Below are positions 1 to 10,197 of a stretch of DNA of 64,000 nucleotides, piece by piece (the first letter of the stretch is position 1; each line of letters opens with the position of its first letter). This stretch comes from Gammaproteobacteria bacterium RIFCSPHIGHO2_12_FULL_63_22 (lineage in GTDB: Bacteria; Pseudomonadota; Gammaproteobacteria; Xanthomonadales; Xanthomonadaceae). The DNA is taken from assembly GCA_001801685.1 (NCBI GenBank), contig MGYJ01000061.1:220924-284923 (forward strand), read 5' to 3'. Made by a program: the position numbers and the translations under genes. Under the pieces are notes generated by a model. The model was not told the DNA's origin and did not search any database. It saw only the letters and a program-made list of their open reading frames with translations.

Positions 1-721
1 TGAAGCTGATCAACGGCACGCGCTTGTCGTCCACGAAGTTGGCGGCCAGTTCGGTGCCGGCGTCGTTGAACAGGAAGAAGATGTCCGGGAAACCACCGGC
101 CTTGAGCGCCTCATTGCAGATGCGAAGCGAGGCGATGGCCGACAGCGGTGTCTTGGGCGAGGGCTTCCAGATGCAGATGTCGCCGCAGACGCCAGCCAGG
201 AAGGCATTCCAGGCCCAGACCGCGACCGGGAAATTGAAGGCGCTGATGATGCCGACCACGCCCAGCGGTTGGTACTGCTCGTACATGCGGTGGCCCGGGC
301 GCTCGGAATGCATGGTCAGGCCGTACAACTGGCGCGACAGGCCGACGGCGAAGTCGCCGATGTCGATCATTTCCTGTACTTCGCCATCGCCCTCGGGCTT
401 GATCTTGCCCATCTCCAGCGCAACCAGCGAACCCAGTGCGTCCTTGTGCTTGCGCAGGGCATCGGAGCACAGGCGGATGGCTTCGCCGCGCTTCGGCGCG
501 GGGGTGCTGCGCCAGACCTTGAAGGCGGCCTGCGCGCGTTCGAGGATGATCTCGTAGTCGGCTTCGCTGGACGCCTGCACGCGGGCCAGGATGTCACCGG
601 TGCTCGGATTGATTGGCTCGATCACGCCGGCATCGCGGGTGGCGGACCACTCGCCGTGGCCGAGATAGGTGCCGGATTCATTGTCGGACAGGCCGAGGGC
701 GGTAAGGACGGGGTGGGTCAT
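1..721 (-). CDS. Aldehyde dehydrogenase, ALDH7/alpha-aminoadipic semialdehyde dehydrogenase-like (C-terminus cut by window edge)
   Basis: Open minus frame from ATG at 721 (MTHPVLTALGLSDNESGTYLGHGEWS...) with ALDH motifs (PLGVVGIISAFNFPVAVWAWN, WKPSPKTPLSA); runs off the left edge. Confidence 0.85.
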   Translation of the reverse strand, partial: MTHPVLTALGLSDNESGTYLGHGEWSATRDAGVIEPINPSTGDILARVQASSEADYEIILERAQAAFKVWRSTPAPKRGEAIRLCSDALRKHKDALGSLVALEMGKIKPEGDGEVQEMIDIGDFAVGLSRQLYGLTMHSERPGHRMYEQYQPLGVVGIISAFNFPVAVWAWNAFLAGVCGDICIWKPSPKTPLSAIASLRICNEALKAGGFPDIFFLFNDAGTELAANFVDDKRVPLISF

Positions 722-806
722 GGCAGCTCCGGAAACGTGTGGTTGCGCCATTGCGCGCCGCACCCGCCGCCGGTGGCGGAGGGGCGGCGGATGCAGCAAT
801 GGCGAG

Positions 807-883
807 TGGCGACCCCGGCGCGATTCGAACGCACGACCTGCTTCTTAGGAGGAAGCCGCTCTATCCAGCTGAGCTACGGGGCC
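807..883 (-). tRNA. tRNA-Arg (anticodon CCT)
   Basis: Minus strand GGCCCCGTAGCTCAGCTGGATAGAGC...GCTTC-CTCCTAA-GAAGC...GGTTCGAATC-like T-arm, encoded CCA; 7-bp acceptor pairs. Confidence 0.95.
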
Positions 884-950
884 AATGGCCAATTATCGCA
901 AGAAACACCCCAGTGCGTATCATTGGCGCCCTGTCCCGATGGAGTTTTCC

Positions 951-1457
951 ATGCAAATCACGATGTTCGCCCTTGCCCGCACCACTGCGACCCGCGCCAT
1001 GCGCAACCTCGACGCGATCCTGGACAAGGCCCTGGCCTCGGCCGAAGCTCGCAAGATCGATCCGGCGGTATTGCTCGGTTCACGCCTGGCCCCGGACATG
1101 TTCCCGCTGATCCGCCAGGTGCAGATCGCCTGCGATTTCGGCAAGGGCCCGATGGCGCGCCTGGCCGGCATCGAAAATCCGAAGCACGAGGACACTGAAA
1201 CCAGCATTCCGGAATTGAAGGCGCGCATCGCCAAGGTGCAGGCCTTCATCGACAGCATTCCCGAATCGGCGCTGGCGGGCTCCGAAGACCGCGACATCAC
1301 CATACAGGCAGGCTCGCAGACCCTGGAATTCAAGGGCTTTGCCTACCTGGTCGGGTTTGCCATCCCCAACCTCAACTTCCATCTGTCCATGGCCTACGCG
1401 ATCCTTCGCCACAACGGCGTGGAGATCGGCAAGCGGGACTACATCGGCCCGGCCTGA
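951..1457 (+). CDS. DUF1993 domain-containing protein
   Basis: MQITMFALARTTATRAMRNLDAILDKALA...; GGAG upstream of ATG. Confidence 0.75.
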   Translation: MQITMFALARTTATRAMRNLDAILDKALASAEARKIDPAVLLGSRLAPDMFPLIRQVQIACDFGKGPMARLAGIENPKHEDTETSIPELKARIAKVQAFIDSIPESALAGSEDRDITIQAGSQTLEFKGFAYLVGFAIPNLNFHLSMAYAILRHNGVEIGKRDYIGPA

Positions 1458-1478
1458 GGCCTGGTTCCCTTCGTCCGC

Positions 1479-2234
1479 ATGTCCCCGATCCTCAATGTCG
1501 CCGCGTATCGCTTCGTGGCCATCGACGAACCCGACGCGGTGGCTGCGTGGCTGCGCGAGCTCGCCGAGGCGCGTGAGCTGAAGGGTTCGGTGCTGGTGGC
1601 AGCGGAGGGTATCAACCTGTTCCTGGCCGGGCAGGCTGAAGATGTGCATGGCCTGATGGACGACCTTGGGCGCGACCCCCGGTTTCAAGGGATTACGCCG
1701 AAATTCAGCCTCAGTGACTCGCGTCCGTTCCGGCGGCTGCGGGTCAAGGTAAAGCGCGAAATCATCAGCTTCGGTGGGCGTATCCGCGCCGCGGATGCAG
1801 CGCGGGCGCCTGCGGTGTCCCCCGCCACGCTGCGCGACTGGCTGCGCCAGGGGCACGACGACGTTGGGCGGGAACTCGTCCTGCTCGACACGCGCAACCA
1901 GCAGGAAGTTGCCTTCGGCAGTTTCAAGCAGGCAATTAAATTGCCGATTGACCGCTTCACGCAGCTGCCCGATGCGCTGGAATCGCACCGCGACGCGCTG
2001 AAGGGCAAGGCGGTCGTCAGCTTCTGTACCGGCGGCATCCGCTGCGAAAAGGCGGCGCCATGGATGGCCGAGGCCGGCTATGGCGACGTACTGCAGCTCG
2101 AAGGCGGCATCCTGGCCTATTTCGAGCAAGTGGGCGGGGAAGGCTACGAGGGCGGCTGTTTCGTCTTCGACGAGAGGGTGGTGCTCGACCCGGCGCTGCA
2201 GCCGATGCCCGCCGATAGCGCCACTTCAGCCTGA
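1479..2234 (+). CDS. trhO: tRNA uridine(34) hydroxylase / rhodanese-like (TrhO/YceA family)
   Basis: KGSVLVAAEGINLFLAG, FCTGGIRCEKAAPWM rhodanese active-site loop. Confidence 0.85.
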   Translation: MSPILNVAAYRFVAIDEPDAVAAWLRELAEARELKGSVLVAAEGINLFLAGQAEDVHGLMDDLGRDPRFQGITPKFSLSDSRPFRRLRVKVKREIISFGGRIRAADAARAPAVSPATLRDWLRQGHDDVGRELVLLDTRNQQEVAFGSFKQAIKLPIDRFTQLPDALESHRDALKGKAVVSFCTGGIRCEKAAPWMAEAGYGDVLQLEGGILAYFEQVGGEGYEGGCFVFDERVVLDPALQPMPADSATSA

Positions 2235-2372
2235 TTCCCGCGCCTGCGGGCCTCGGCCGACCCGGCCGGTGTGGGATACTGCGTCATTGTTTATCGTGAG
2301 CCGTCTGATGAGTGAAGCTTGCATGCGGGCGCGTTGTCGCGCTTCGTGGTCAACGTCCCGGGGCCGTTGCTG

Positions 2373-3215
2373 ATGTGCCCGAGCCAGGTTCCTGAAGGTT
2401 CCACCCGTGGCTGGATCGTGCCGATTGGTGGTGGCGAGGAAAAGGAAAACAATCCGCAGATCCTGCAGCGCTTCGTCGAGCTTTGCGGCGGCCGCGATGC
2501 CGACATCGTGGTGTTGCCGACGGCCAGCCGCCTGGCCGACACCGGCGCCCGCTACGAAAAGATTTTTTCCGGCCTCGGTGCCGGGCGCGTTGCCAGCGTG
2601 GACTTCGACTCGCGCGCCGAATGCGAAAACCCCGAAAGCCTGCGCCGTATCGGCGAGGCGACCGGCATCTTCTTCACCGGCGGCAACCAGCTCAGCCTGT
2701 CCACCATCCTGGGCGGTACGCCCGTGGCCAAGCTGGTGCGGACCCGCAACGCCGAGGGCGTGCACGTGGCCGGCACCAGCGCGGGTGCGAGTTTCATCAG
2801 CGAACACATGATCGCCTTCGGCGAAGAGGGCGCATCGCCTATCGCCGGCAGCGTGCGACTCGCGCCGGGCCTGGGCCTGACCAACCGCGTCATCATCGAC
2901 CAGCATTTCCGCCAGCGTGACCGCATCGGCCGCCTGCTGACGGCCATGGCTTACAACCCGTTCGCGGTCGGCATCGGCCTGGACGAGGACACGGCCGCCT
3001 TCATCAGTCCCGGCAATGTCATCGAGGTCGAGGGCAGCGGCGGCGTTACGCTGATTGACGCCAGCGGCATCGAGTTTTCGTCCATGGACCTGGTCGCCGA
3101 AGGCCAGCCGGTGTGTATGCTCGGAATCAAGCTGCACCTGCTGGTGGCTGGCACGAATTTCGACCTGCACACGCGGGATGCAAGCGCGGGCAAACTGGCG
3201 CGACCCAAAATCTGA
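2373..3215 (+). CDS. cphB: Cyanophycinase (peptidase S51 family)
   Basis: WIVPIGGGEEKENNPQILQRFVELCGG, TGGNQLSL, AGTSAGAS; immediately upstream of cphA. Confidence 0.9.
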   Translation: MCPSQVPEGSTRGWIVPIGGGEEKENNPQILQRFVELCGGRDADIVVLPTASRLADTGARYEKIFSGLGAGRVASVDFDSRAECENPESLRRIGEATGIFFTGGNQLSLSTILGGTPVAKLVRTRNAEGVHVAGTSAGASFISEHMIAFGEEGASPIAGSVRLAPGLGLTNRVIIDQHFRQRDRIGRLLTAMAYNPFAVGIGLDEDTAAFISPGNVIEVEGSGGVTLIDASGIEFSSMDLVAEGQPVCMLGIKLHLLVAGTNFDLHTRDASAGKLARPKI

Positions 3216-3268
3216 TTGACTGATCGCGCCACCCGTGGCGCAAACCGCAGCAAGCGAGGGAAACAAAG

Positions 3269-6049
3269 ATGCGCATCCTGGACCGTTCCGTTTACGTAGG
3301 CCCCTCCCTTTACGCGCACTTCCCGGTCATCCGGCTTGAACTAGACCTGGGCGAGCTCGAGAACTGGCCCTCGGCCAAGCTCGGCGATGCCTTCATCGAT
3401 GGCTTGCTGCAAGCGCTGCCAGGGCTGGCCGAACACGGTTGTTCCTACGGCGAGCCGGGTGGTTTCGTGCGCAGGCTGCGGGAGGATGAAGGCACCTGGC
3501 TGGGCCACGTGCTGGAACACGTCGCGATCGAATTGCAGAACGTGGCGGGTGAACAGGTGACCTTTGGCAAGACCCGCGGCGCCGGCAAGCCGGGTGTCTA
3601 CACGGTCGTGTATGAATACGCACAGCGCGAAGAGGGCATCGAGGCAGGCGAGCTTGCGATGCGCCTGCTGACCTCCCTGTTGCCGAAGGAGTTGCAGACC
3701 AACGGCCTCCTTCCCGCCGACTGGGACTGGCCGACCGCGCGCGACGAATTCATCCGCTACGCGCAACGCCGCGCGCTGGGCCCGTCCACCGCCTCGCTGG
3801 TGCACGCGGCTGAAGAACGCAACATTCCCTGGCTGCGACTGAACTCGCAGTCACTGGTGCAGCTCGGTTATGGCAAGTACCAGCAGCGCATCCAGGCGAC
3901 GATTACCGGCAAGACTTCGCATATCGCGGTGGAACTGGCCAGCGACAAGGAAGAGACCAACAAGATCCTCGCCTCGCTGGGCCTGCCCGTGCCGCGCCAG
4001 GAACTGGTGCAAACGGAGGACCAGGCCAAGCGCTCCGCGCGCCGCATCGGCTATCCGGTCGTCACCAAGCCCTACAACGGCAACCACGGTCGTGGCATCT
4101 CGATCCGCCTGACCAACGACGATGAAGTGGTTGCCGGTTTCCGCGCCGCCCGTGAACATTCGCGATCCGTGATCGTCGAGACCTTCGTTACCGGCGACGA
4201 CCATCGCCTGCTGGTGGTGAATGGCGAATTGGTTGCCGCCACGCGGCGTACGCCCGGCCACGTCGTCGGTGACGGCGTGCACACGGTCGCGCAGCTGGTT
4301 GAAGTAGTGAACCAGGATCCACGCCGCGGCGTCGGCCACGAAAAAGTGCTGACCCGCCTCGAACTCGATGCCCAGGCTGAAATGATGTTGGGCCGCGTCG
4401 GCTACGACCGCGATTCCGTGCCGAAACCCGATGAGGTCGTGTACCTGCGATCCACTGCGAATCTTTCCACGGGCGGCACCGCGACCGACGTCACCGACAT
4501 CATCCATCCAGACAACCGCGACATGGCCGTGCGCGCGATCAAGGCGATCGGGCTGGACGTGGGCGGCGTCGACTTCCTCAGCGACAATATCGCCGAAAGC
4601 TACCAGACCCACGGCGGCGGCATCTGCGAGGTGAATGCCGCGCCCGGCTTCCGCATGCACGTGGCGCCCAGCGAAGGCACGCCACGCGACGTGGCCGGCC
4701 CGGTGATCGACATGCTGTTTCCGCCAGGCTCGCCGGCGCGCGTACCGATCGCCGCGGTCACCGGCACCAATGGCAAGACGACGACCGCGCGCATGCTCGC
4801 GCATATCACCAAGATGGCGGGCTTCACGCCCGGCCTGACCACCACCGATGGCGTCTATATCGACGGCCAGCGCACGGTGGAAGGCGACATGACCGGCCCG
4901 ATGGCCACGCGCATGGTGCTGGCCGACCCGCAGATCGACATGGCGATCCTGGAAACCGCACGCGGCGGCTTGTTGCGCGCCGGCATGGGCGTGCCCTTCG
5001 TCAACGTGGGCGCGGTGCTGAACATCGCCGCCGACCACCTGGGCATGAAGGGCATCGACACGCTGGAGCAATTGGCGGAAGTGAAGCGGATTATCGTCGA
5101 GGTCGCGCGCGATTGCGCAGTGCTCAACGCCGATGACCCGCTGGTGCTGAAGATGGCGGCCTACACCGACGCCAAGACCATTTGCTACGTCACCATGAAT
5201 CCGCAGCACGCGCTGGTGCGCGAGCACATCCGAGCCGGCGGCCGCGCTTGCGCGCTGGAAGCGGGCATCAACGGCCAGATGATCACGCTGTACGACAAGG
5301 GCAGCCATATCCCGCTGCTGTGGACGCACCTGGTGCCGGCGACGCTGGAGGGCCGTGCCCTGCACAACGTGCAGAACGCGATGTTCGCCACCGCGATGGC
5401 ATTCTCGATGGGCATCAAGCTCGATGCCATCCGCCAGGGCCTGCGTACCTTCGGCAGCACCTTCTTCCAGGCCCCGGGCCGCATGAACGTGTTCGACGAG
5501 CATCCCTTCAAGGTGATCTTCGACTACGGCCACAATGCGCACGCGGTGGGCGTGATGGCCGACCTCGCGCAGCGGCTGGACGTGCAGGGCCGCCGCATCA
5601 TCGTGATGGCGGGCCCAGGCGATCGCCGTGACGAGGACATCCGCGCGATCGCCGAGGCCGTGGCCGGCCGCTTCGATCATTACATCTGTCGCCGCGACGA
5701 CGGCCTGCGCGGCCGCGATGGCGACGAAGTGCCGCTGATCCTGGCGCGCACGCTGAAGGCGCAAGGCGTGGACGATGCCAACATCAGCATCATCCCCGAC
5801 GAGCAGGAAGCCATCGATGCCGCCTTGCGCATGGGCCAGCCCGGCGACCTGGTGCTGATTTTTGCGGATGCATTGACGCGATCCTGGAAGCAGGTGATCA
5901 AGTTCCGCGCCGAGGGCGCTGCGCCGCTTCGCAAGGCTGAAGCGACCGTGCCGGCGACGGTGATGAGTGCGGATGAGCCGGTGACCGAAATCGAAGGCCT
6001 GGTGCGCGATGAACGCGGCGTGCGCCTGGGTCGCGAGGAGGACGACTGA
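3269..6049 (+). CDS. cphA: Cyanophycin synthetase CphA
   Basis: 926 aa: N domain (VYVGPSLYAHFPVIRL), ATP-grasp (PVVTKPYNGNHGRGISIRL), Mur-ligase domain (GTNGKTTTARMLAHI, YGHNAHAV). Confidence 0.95.
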   Translation: MRILDRSVYVGPSLYAHFPVIRLELDLGELENWPSAKLGDAFIDGLLQALPGLAEHGCSYGEPGGFVRRLREDEGTWLGHVLEHVAIELQNVAGEQVTFGKTRGAGKPGVYTVVYEYAQREEGIEAGELAMRLLTSLLPKELQTNGLLPADWDWPTARDEFIRYAQRRALGPSTASLVHAAEERNIPWLRLNSQSLVQLGYGKYQQRIQATITGKTSHIAVELASDKEETNKILASLGLPVPRQELVQTEDQAKRSARRIGYPVVTKPYNGNHGRGISIRLTNDDEVVAGFRAAREHSRSVIVETFVTGDDHRLLVVNGELVAATRRTPGHVVGDGVHTVAQLVEVVNQDPRRGVGHEKVLTRLELDAQAEMMLGRVGYDRDSVPKPDEVVYLRSTANLSTGGTATDVTDIIHPDNRDMAVRAIKAIGLDVGGVDFLSDNIAESYQTHGGGICEVNAAPGFRMHVAPSEGTPRDVAGPVIDMLFPPGSPARVPIAAVTGTNGKTTTARMLAHITKMAGFTPGLTTTDGVYIDGQRTVEGDMTGPMATRMVLADPQIDMAILETARGGLLRAGMGVPFVNVGAVLNIAADHLGMKGIDTLEQLAEVKRIIVEVARDCAVLNADDPLVLKMAAYTDAKTICYVTMNPQHALVREHIRAGGRACALEAGINGQMITLYDKGSHIPLLWTHLVPATLEGRALHNVQNAMFATAMAFSMGIKLDAIRQGLRTFGSTFFQAPGRMNVFDEHPFKVIFDYGHNAHAVGVMADLAQRLDVQGRRIIVMAGPGDRRDEDIRAIAEAVAGRFDHYICRRDDGLRGRDGDEVPLILARTLKAQGVDDANISIIPDEQEAIDAALRMGQPGDLVLIFADALTRSWKQVIKFRAEGAAPLRKAEATVPATVMSADEPVTEIEGLVRDERGVRLGREEDD

Positions 6050-7794
6050 GCGAGTCCGCGCCCGGCTATTTCGACAGCTCCAGGCGCCTGACCGGACCCA
6101 ACCTGTATTTCCACGACTGCGCGGCGATAGCCGACGTACTCGCGGCCGACGACGCACAAGTCGCCGATTGGGAATCGCGGGTGCGTCGCATGGTGGCAGC
6201 GCTGGAGTGGCCGGAACCTGCGATTTCGATCGACCGCCATGCCGGCGGGGCCTCGCTGGCGTTCACCGCGCCACTCGACCAGTTGTTGTCGGCTACCGAA
6301 GTCAACGAGTGGGCCTGGCAAGGTGCGGCCGTGGCGGTGCAGGCATTGCCGCTGCCACAGGCGCCGGGCTATCCCACCACCTGGGATTTTGATTCGGCAT
6401 TGGAAACGATTCGTTGCTTCGCCGCGGCGGAATCCAACCAGAAAGCAATGATGTTGCTGGCGATTGCCTCGCAACACGGTCTGCCTGCCTTCTACGACGA
6501 TGATTCCATTTCCGTTGGCGCGGGGCAGGGTAGTCGCACCTGGCCGCTCACCGAATTGCCAGCGAACCTGGCCGATGTCGACTGGACCGGGCTGCACGAT
6601 ATTCCAACGGTGCTCGTCACCGGATCCAACGGGAAGACCACCACAGTGCGCCTGTTGGCGGCGATGTTCGGTGCGGCCGGAAAACCTGCCGGCTTCAATT
6701 GCACCGATGGCGTCTTCATCGACGGCGAACAGGTGGAGACCGGTGACTTTTCCGGCCCGTCCGGCGCGCGCCAGGTATTGCGCGACACGCGCGTGCAGGC
6801 GGCGGTCCTTGAAACCGCGCGCGGCGGCATCCTGCGCCGCGGCCTGGCGGTGAACCACGCCAACGCCGGCATCGTCACCAATATCAGTCCTGATCATTTC
6901 GGCGAGTACGGCGTGCATGACCTCGCGCGCCTGGCCGATGCCAAGCTCGTGCTCGCACGCGCCATCGGCGCCGATGGCGTGCTGGTGCTGAATGCCGACG
7001 ACGCCTTGCTGGTGGAGAAATCCGCCAACCTGGCCTGTCCGCTGGCCTGGTTCTCGCTGGACCATATGAATCCCCGCTTGCAGATGGTTCGCGCGGCGGG
7101 CGGCATGAGCTGCGGTGTCGCGGACGGTGAGCTCCTGCTGCATGTGGACGGATTGGCCCACCGCCTTGGAGCCGTTGCACGGATGCCGCTGACCATCGCA
7201 GGTTCCGCGCGCTACAACATCGCCAATCTCGCCGGCGCCGCCCTCGTCGCCGCCGCACTGGGCATCGCGGCGGATGTCATCGCGAGGGTTCTGTCCGAGT
7301 TCGGCAGCCATCGCCTGGACAACCCCGGTCGGCTGGAACGCTGGCAGATCGGCGGCGCGGACGTGCTGCTCGATTACGCGCACAACCCGGACGGCCTGCG
7401 CGGACTGCTGGCCGTTGCCGAAGAAATCCGCACCCGCTCTGGCGGCCGCCTGGGACTGCTGCTCGGCCAGGCCGGCAATCGCGACGACAAGGCCATTCGC
7501 GAATTGGCGTGCACGGCCGCGGCAGCCAGGCCGGAGTGGGTTGTGCTGAAGGACATGGCTGGCTACATGCGCGGCAGGGACAGCGGCGCCGTGCCGGCCG
7601 TGCTGCGTGACGAATTGCTGCGCCAAGGCGTGGCCGAAGCCAGCGTGCATACCATCCTGGTCGAGGTCGATGCCGCCGTGGCGCTGCTGGAATGGGCGCG
7701 TCCTGGCGACGTGCTCGTGTTGCCCGTGCACAACCTGGACGCACGAGCCGAGCTCGTGTCGTTGCTCGATGCCAGGAGCGCCTTGGCGTCCTGA
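6046..7794 (+). CDS. CphA-like Mur ligase family paralogue without ATP-grasp domain; probable CTG start overlapping the cphA stop
   Basis: GSNGKTTTVRLLAAMFG, TARGGILRRG, DYAHNPDGLRGLL. Frame open back to 6013; region 6046-6180 reads LSESAPGYFDSSRRLTGPNLYFHDCAAIADVL; AGGAGG at 6036-6041. Confidence 0.8.
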   Translation: MSESAPGYFDSSRRLTGPNLYFHDCAAIADVLAADDAQVADWESRVRRMVAALEWPEPAISIDRHAGGASLAFTAPLDQLLSATEVNEWAWQGAAVAVQALPLPQAPGYPTTWDFDSALETIRCFAAAESNQKAMMLLAIASQHGLPAFYDDDSISVGAGQGSRTWPLTELPANLADVDWTGLHDIPTVLVTGSNGKTTTVRLLAAMFGAAGKPAGFNCTDGVFIDGEQVETGDFSGPSGARQVLRDTRVQAAVLETARGGILRRGLAVNHANAGIVTNISPDHFGEYGVHDLARLADAKLVLARAIGADGVLVLNADDALLVEKSANLACPLAWFSLDHMNPRLQMVRAAGGMSCGVADGELLLHVDGLAHRLGAVARMPLTIAGSARYNIANLAGAALVAAALGIAADVIARVLSEFGSHRLDNPGRLERWQIGGADVLLDYAHNPDGLRGLLAVAEEIRTRSGGRLGLLLGQAGNRDDKAIRELACTAAAARPEWVVLKDMAGYMRGRDSGAVPAVLRDELLRQGVAEASVHTILVEVDAAVALLEWARPGDVLVLPVHNLDARAELVSLLDARSALAS

Positions 7795-7859
7795 TCGTGC
7801 TGGCAGCGTCGCGCGGTGGGCGGTGCTATCGTTTCTGCACTTCCGCCCTGGCCACCACC

Positions 7860-9722
7860 ATGTTCCGACCGACGATGCTCGCCTTCCTCGTAGCCGGACT
7901 GCTGTCCGGCTGTTCCACATCGCCCGCGCCCATCGAGCTTGCTGCGCCGGCCCCGGCTCCGGTCTCGATCGCCCGGCTCGAAGCCGATATCACTCGCGGC
8001 TATTTTTCGCTGCTTCCGGAAATGGCGACCTACTACGGGGTTCCCGATGCGATTGCGGGAGGCGGCCTCCACGGCCGGCTGACGAAGCGAGGCGTGTCCG
8101 ACGAGGTGAACAAGCGCGAAGCCCTGCGGATACTGCTGTCGCGACTCGGTGCCTTCGATGTCGCTTCCGCCAGCGACCGTGACCAGAACCTGCATGCCCT
8201 GCTCACGACCCAGCTACGCAGCGCCCTGGCTCCGGCGAACGTGGTCGAATACGGCGTGGCCTTGAGTGACTGGGGCATGTGGTACGTGCCCTATCCGGTT
8301 ACCCAGCTGTCAGGTCCGCAGGACGCGGTGCCGAAACTGCTGGAAAGCCAGCACACGGTTCGCAGCGCGGCCGACGCCGAGAATTATCTTTCCAGGCTGG
8401 CCGCCTATGGCGCGACCGTGGACGACGCGATCGGCAAGATCGAACACGATCGGAAGCTCGGCGTGGTTCCGCCGGATTTCATCATAGGCAAAGCCCTGGC
8501 CACCCTGCGTGGCCACGACACGCCGGACGCGGCCGGGCACCCGCTGGTGTCTTCCTTCCGCGAGAAGCTCCGCGGCGCCGACATCGCAACATCCGATGCA
8601 CTGGTCCAGCGCGCGCGTGTGCTGGTAGCCGATGTCGTGCTGCCGGCCAACAGGCGACTGGCCGCGAAATTGGAAACGCTGCGCGCCGAGGCCGTGCACG
8701 ACGCCGGCATCTGGCGTTTGCCGAAGGGGCCTGAGCTTTACCAGGCGATGATCCTGCACATGACCGACACCACGATGTCGCCGCAGCAGATCCATGACCT
8801 TGGCCTGGCGGAGGTCGCGCGGATCACGTCGGAAATGGATGCGTTGCTCAAGGCGCAAGGGCATGCCAGCGGCAGCGTGGGCGACCGGATGACGGCACTG
8901 AGCAAGCAGTCGCGATTCGCCTATTCCAACGATGCAGCCGGGAAGCAGCGGCTGCTCCACGACCTCAATGGGCATTTGGCGGAAATCGCCCCGCTGTTGC
9001 CCCGATGGTTTGGCAAGCTTCCCGCCCAGCAGGTGGAAGTGCGGGCGATTCCGCCGCAAGCCGAGAAGAGTTCCAGCGGCGGCTACTACGACGCCCCCGC
9101 GCTTGACGGTTCACGGCCCGGCATCTACTGGATCAACCTGCGCGACACGGCGATCTGGCCGTCCTACAAGCTCAAGACGCTCACCTACCACGAAGGCAAT
9201 CCGGGCCATCACCTGCAGACTGCCATCGGCATGGGCCTGGATGCACCGATCATCGCCAGCGCGCTGTACTCGAATGCCTTCGGCGAGGGATGGGGGTTGT
9301 ACTCGGAGTCGCTTGCCCACGAGATGGGCCTGTACCGGAATGATCCGTACGGCGACCTCGGCCGACTGCAGGATGAATTGCATCGCGCGGTACGCCTGGT
9401 CGTGGACACCGGCATGCATGGACTGCGCTGGAGCCGGGAACAGGCGATCAGCTATGTCGTCGACACCGAAGGCGGGCATCCAGCCGAGGCCGAAGCGGAG
9501 GTCGAGCGTTATGCGGTGTGGCCCGGGCAGGCGCTCGGCTACAAGGTCGGCATGCTGGAGATCCAGCGCCTGCGCGCAGTTGCTGAAAAAGCGCTGGGCG
9601 AGCGCTTCGACGTCCGCGGTTTCCACGACGAAGTGCTGAAGGATGGTGGCGTGCCGCTGCAGGTCCTGCAGGTAAAGGTGCAGCGCTGGGTCGATCGCCA
9701 GCAGGAGTCCGCTTCGCGCTGA
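7860..9722 (+). CDS. DUF885 domain-containing lipoprotein, predicted metallopeptidase
   Basis: Lipobox LLSGC; HEGNPGHHLQ (HExxxH-like) and C-terminal ALGYKVGMLEIQRLR typical of DUF885. Confidence 0.85.
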   Translation: MFRPTMLAFLVAGLLSGCSTSPAPIELAAPAPAPVSIARLEADITRGYFSLLPEMATYYGVPDAIAGGGLHGRLTKRGVSDEVNKREALRILLSRLGAFDVASASDRDQNLHALLTTQLRSALAPANVVEYGVALSDWGMWYVPYPVTQLSGPQDAVPKLLESQHTVRSAADAENYLSRLAAYGATVDDAIGKIEHDRKLGVVPPDFIIGKALATLRGHDTPDAAGHPLVSSFREKLRGADIATSDALVQRARVLVADVVLPANRRLAAKLETLRAEAVHDAGIWRLPKGPELYQAMILHMTDTTMSPQQIHDLGLAEVARITSEMDALLKAQGHASGSVGDRMTALSKQSRFAYSNDAAGKQRLLHDLNGHLAEIAPLLPRWFGKLPAQQVEVRAIPPQAEKSSSGGYYDAPALDGSRPGIYWINLRDTAIWPSYKLKTLTYHEGNPGHHLQTAIGMGLDAPIIASALYSNAFGEGWGLYSESLAHEMGLYRNDPYGDLGRLQDELHRAVRLVVDTGMHGLRWSREQAISYVVDTEGGHPAEAEAEVERYAVWPGQALGYKVGMLEIQRLRAVAEKALGERFDVRGFHDEVLKDGGVPLQVLQVKVQRWVDRQQESASR

Positions 9723-9723
9723 A

Positions 9724-10197
9724 TCAGCCGACCGGCTTGAACATCGTGATATTGGTGGATTCGTAGCCGAGTGATTCGTACAAGGCGCGCGCGCCGGTGT
9801 TGTGGCCGAATACGTGCAGGGCGATTCCCGACAGCCCCATTTCCCGTACCTTGTCCTCCAACGCACGGAATGCACGCTTGGCGTGGCCCTGGCGTTGGAA
9901 CTGCGGCTGGATGACGATTTCGTACACGTAGGCGATTCGGTCGGCGGCGCGCTGGCGGATCGCGAACCAGAGCACGCCCAGCAAGGGCCCATCCGCTGTC
10001 TCGCGCAGTCCGAACAAATGGTTGCCCGGCGTATCGAGTCCGTTCGGCAGGAGCAAGTCGAAGGCCTCGCGCGCCAGCCGCATCGCGTCGGCTTCGGCCC
10101 ATTCGCCGGACCTGACCTTCTCGTGGGCATACATGGGGATGGACGTCGACTTGTAATCCATGAACTCCGCCGGCGTCAGCGGTACCAGCAAGGTCAC
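9724..10197 (-). CDS. GNAT family N-acetyltransferase
   Basis: YEIVIQPQFQRQGHAKRAFRALE...ALHVFGHNTGARALYESLGYES. Confidence 0.85.
   Translation of the reverse strand: MTLLVPLTPAEFMDYKSTSIPMYAHEKVRSGEWAEADAMRLAREAFDLLLPNGLDTPGNHLFGLRETADGPLLGVLWFAIRQRAADRIAYVYEIVIQPQFQRQGHAKRAFRALEDKVREMGLSGIALHVFGHNTGARALYESLGYESTNITMFKPVG

Noticed and set aside
3851-6157. 768-aa minus-strand ORF antisense to cphA (and 5680..7920 minus, 746 aa)
   Set aside because: High-GC shadow ORFs; composition (Arg/His/Gly-rich, no recognisable motifs) mirrors codon bias of the real plus-strand genes
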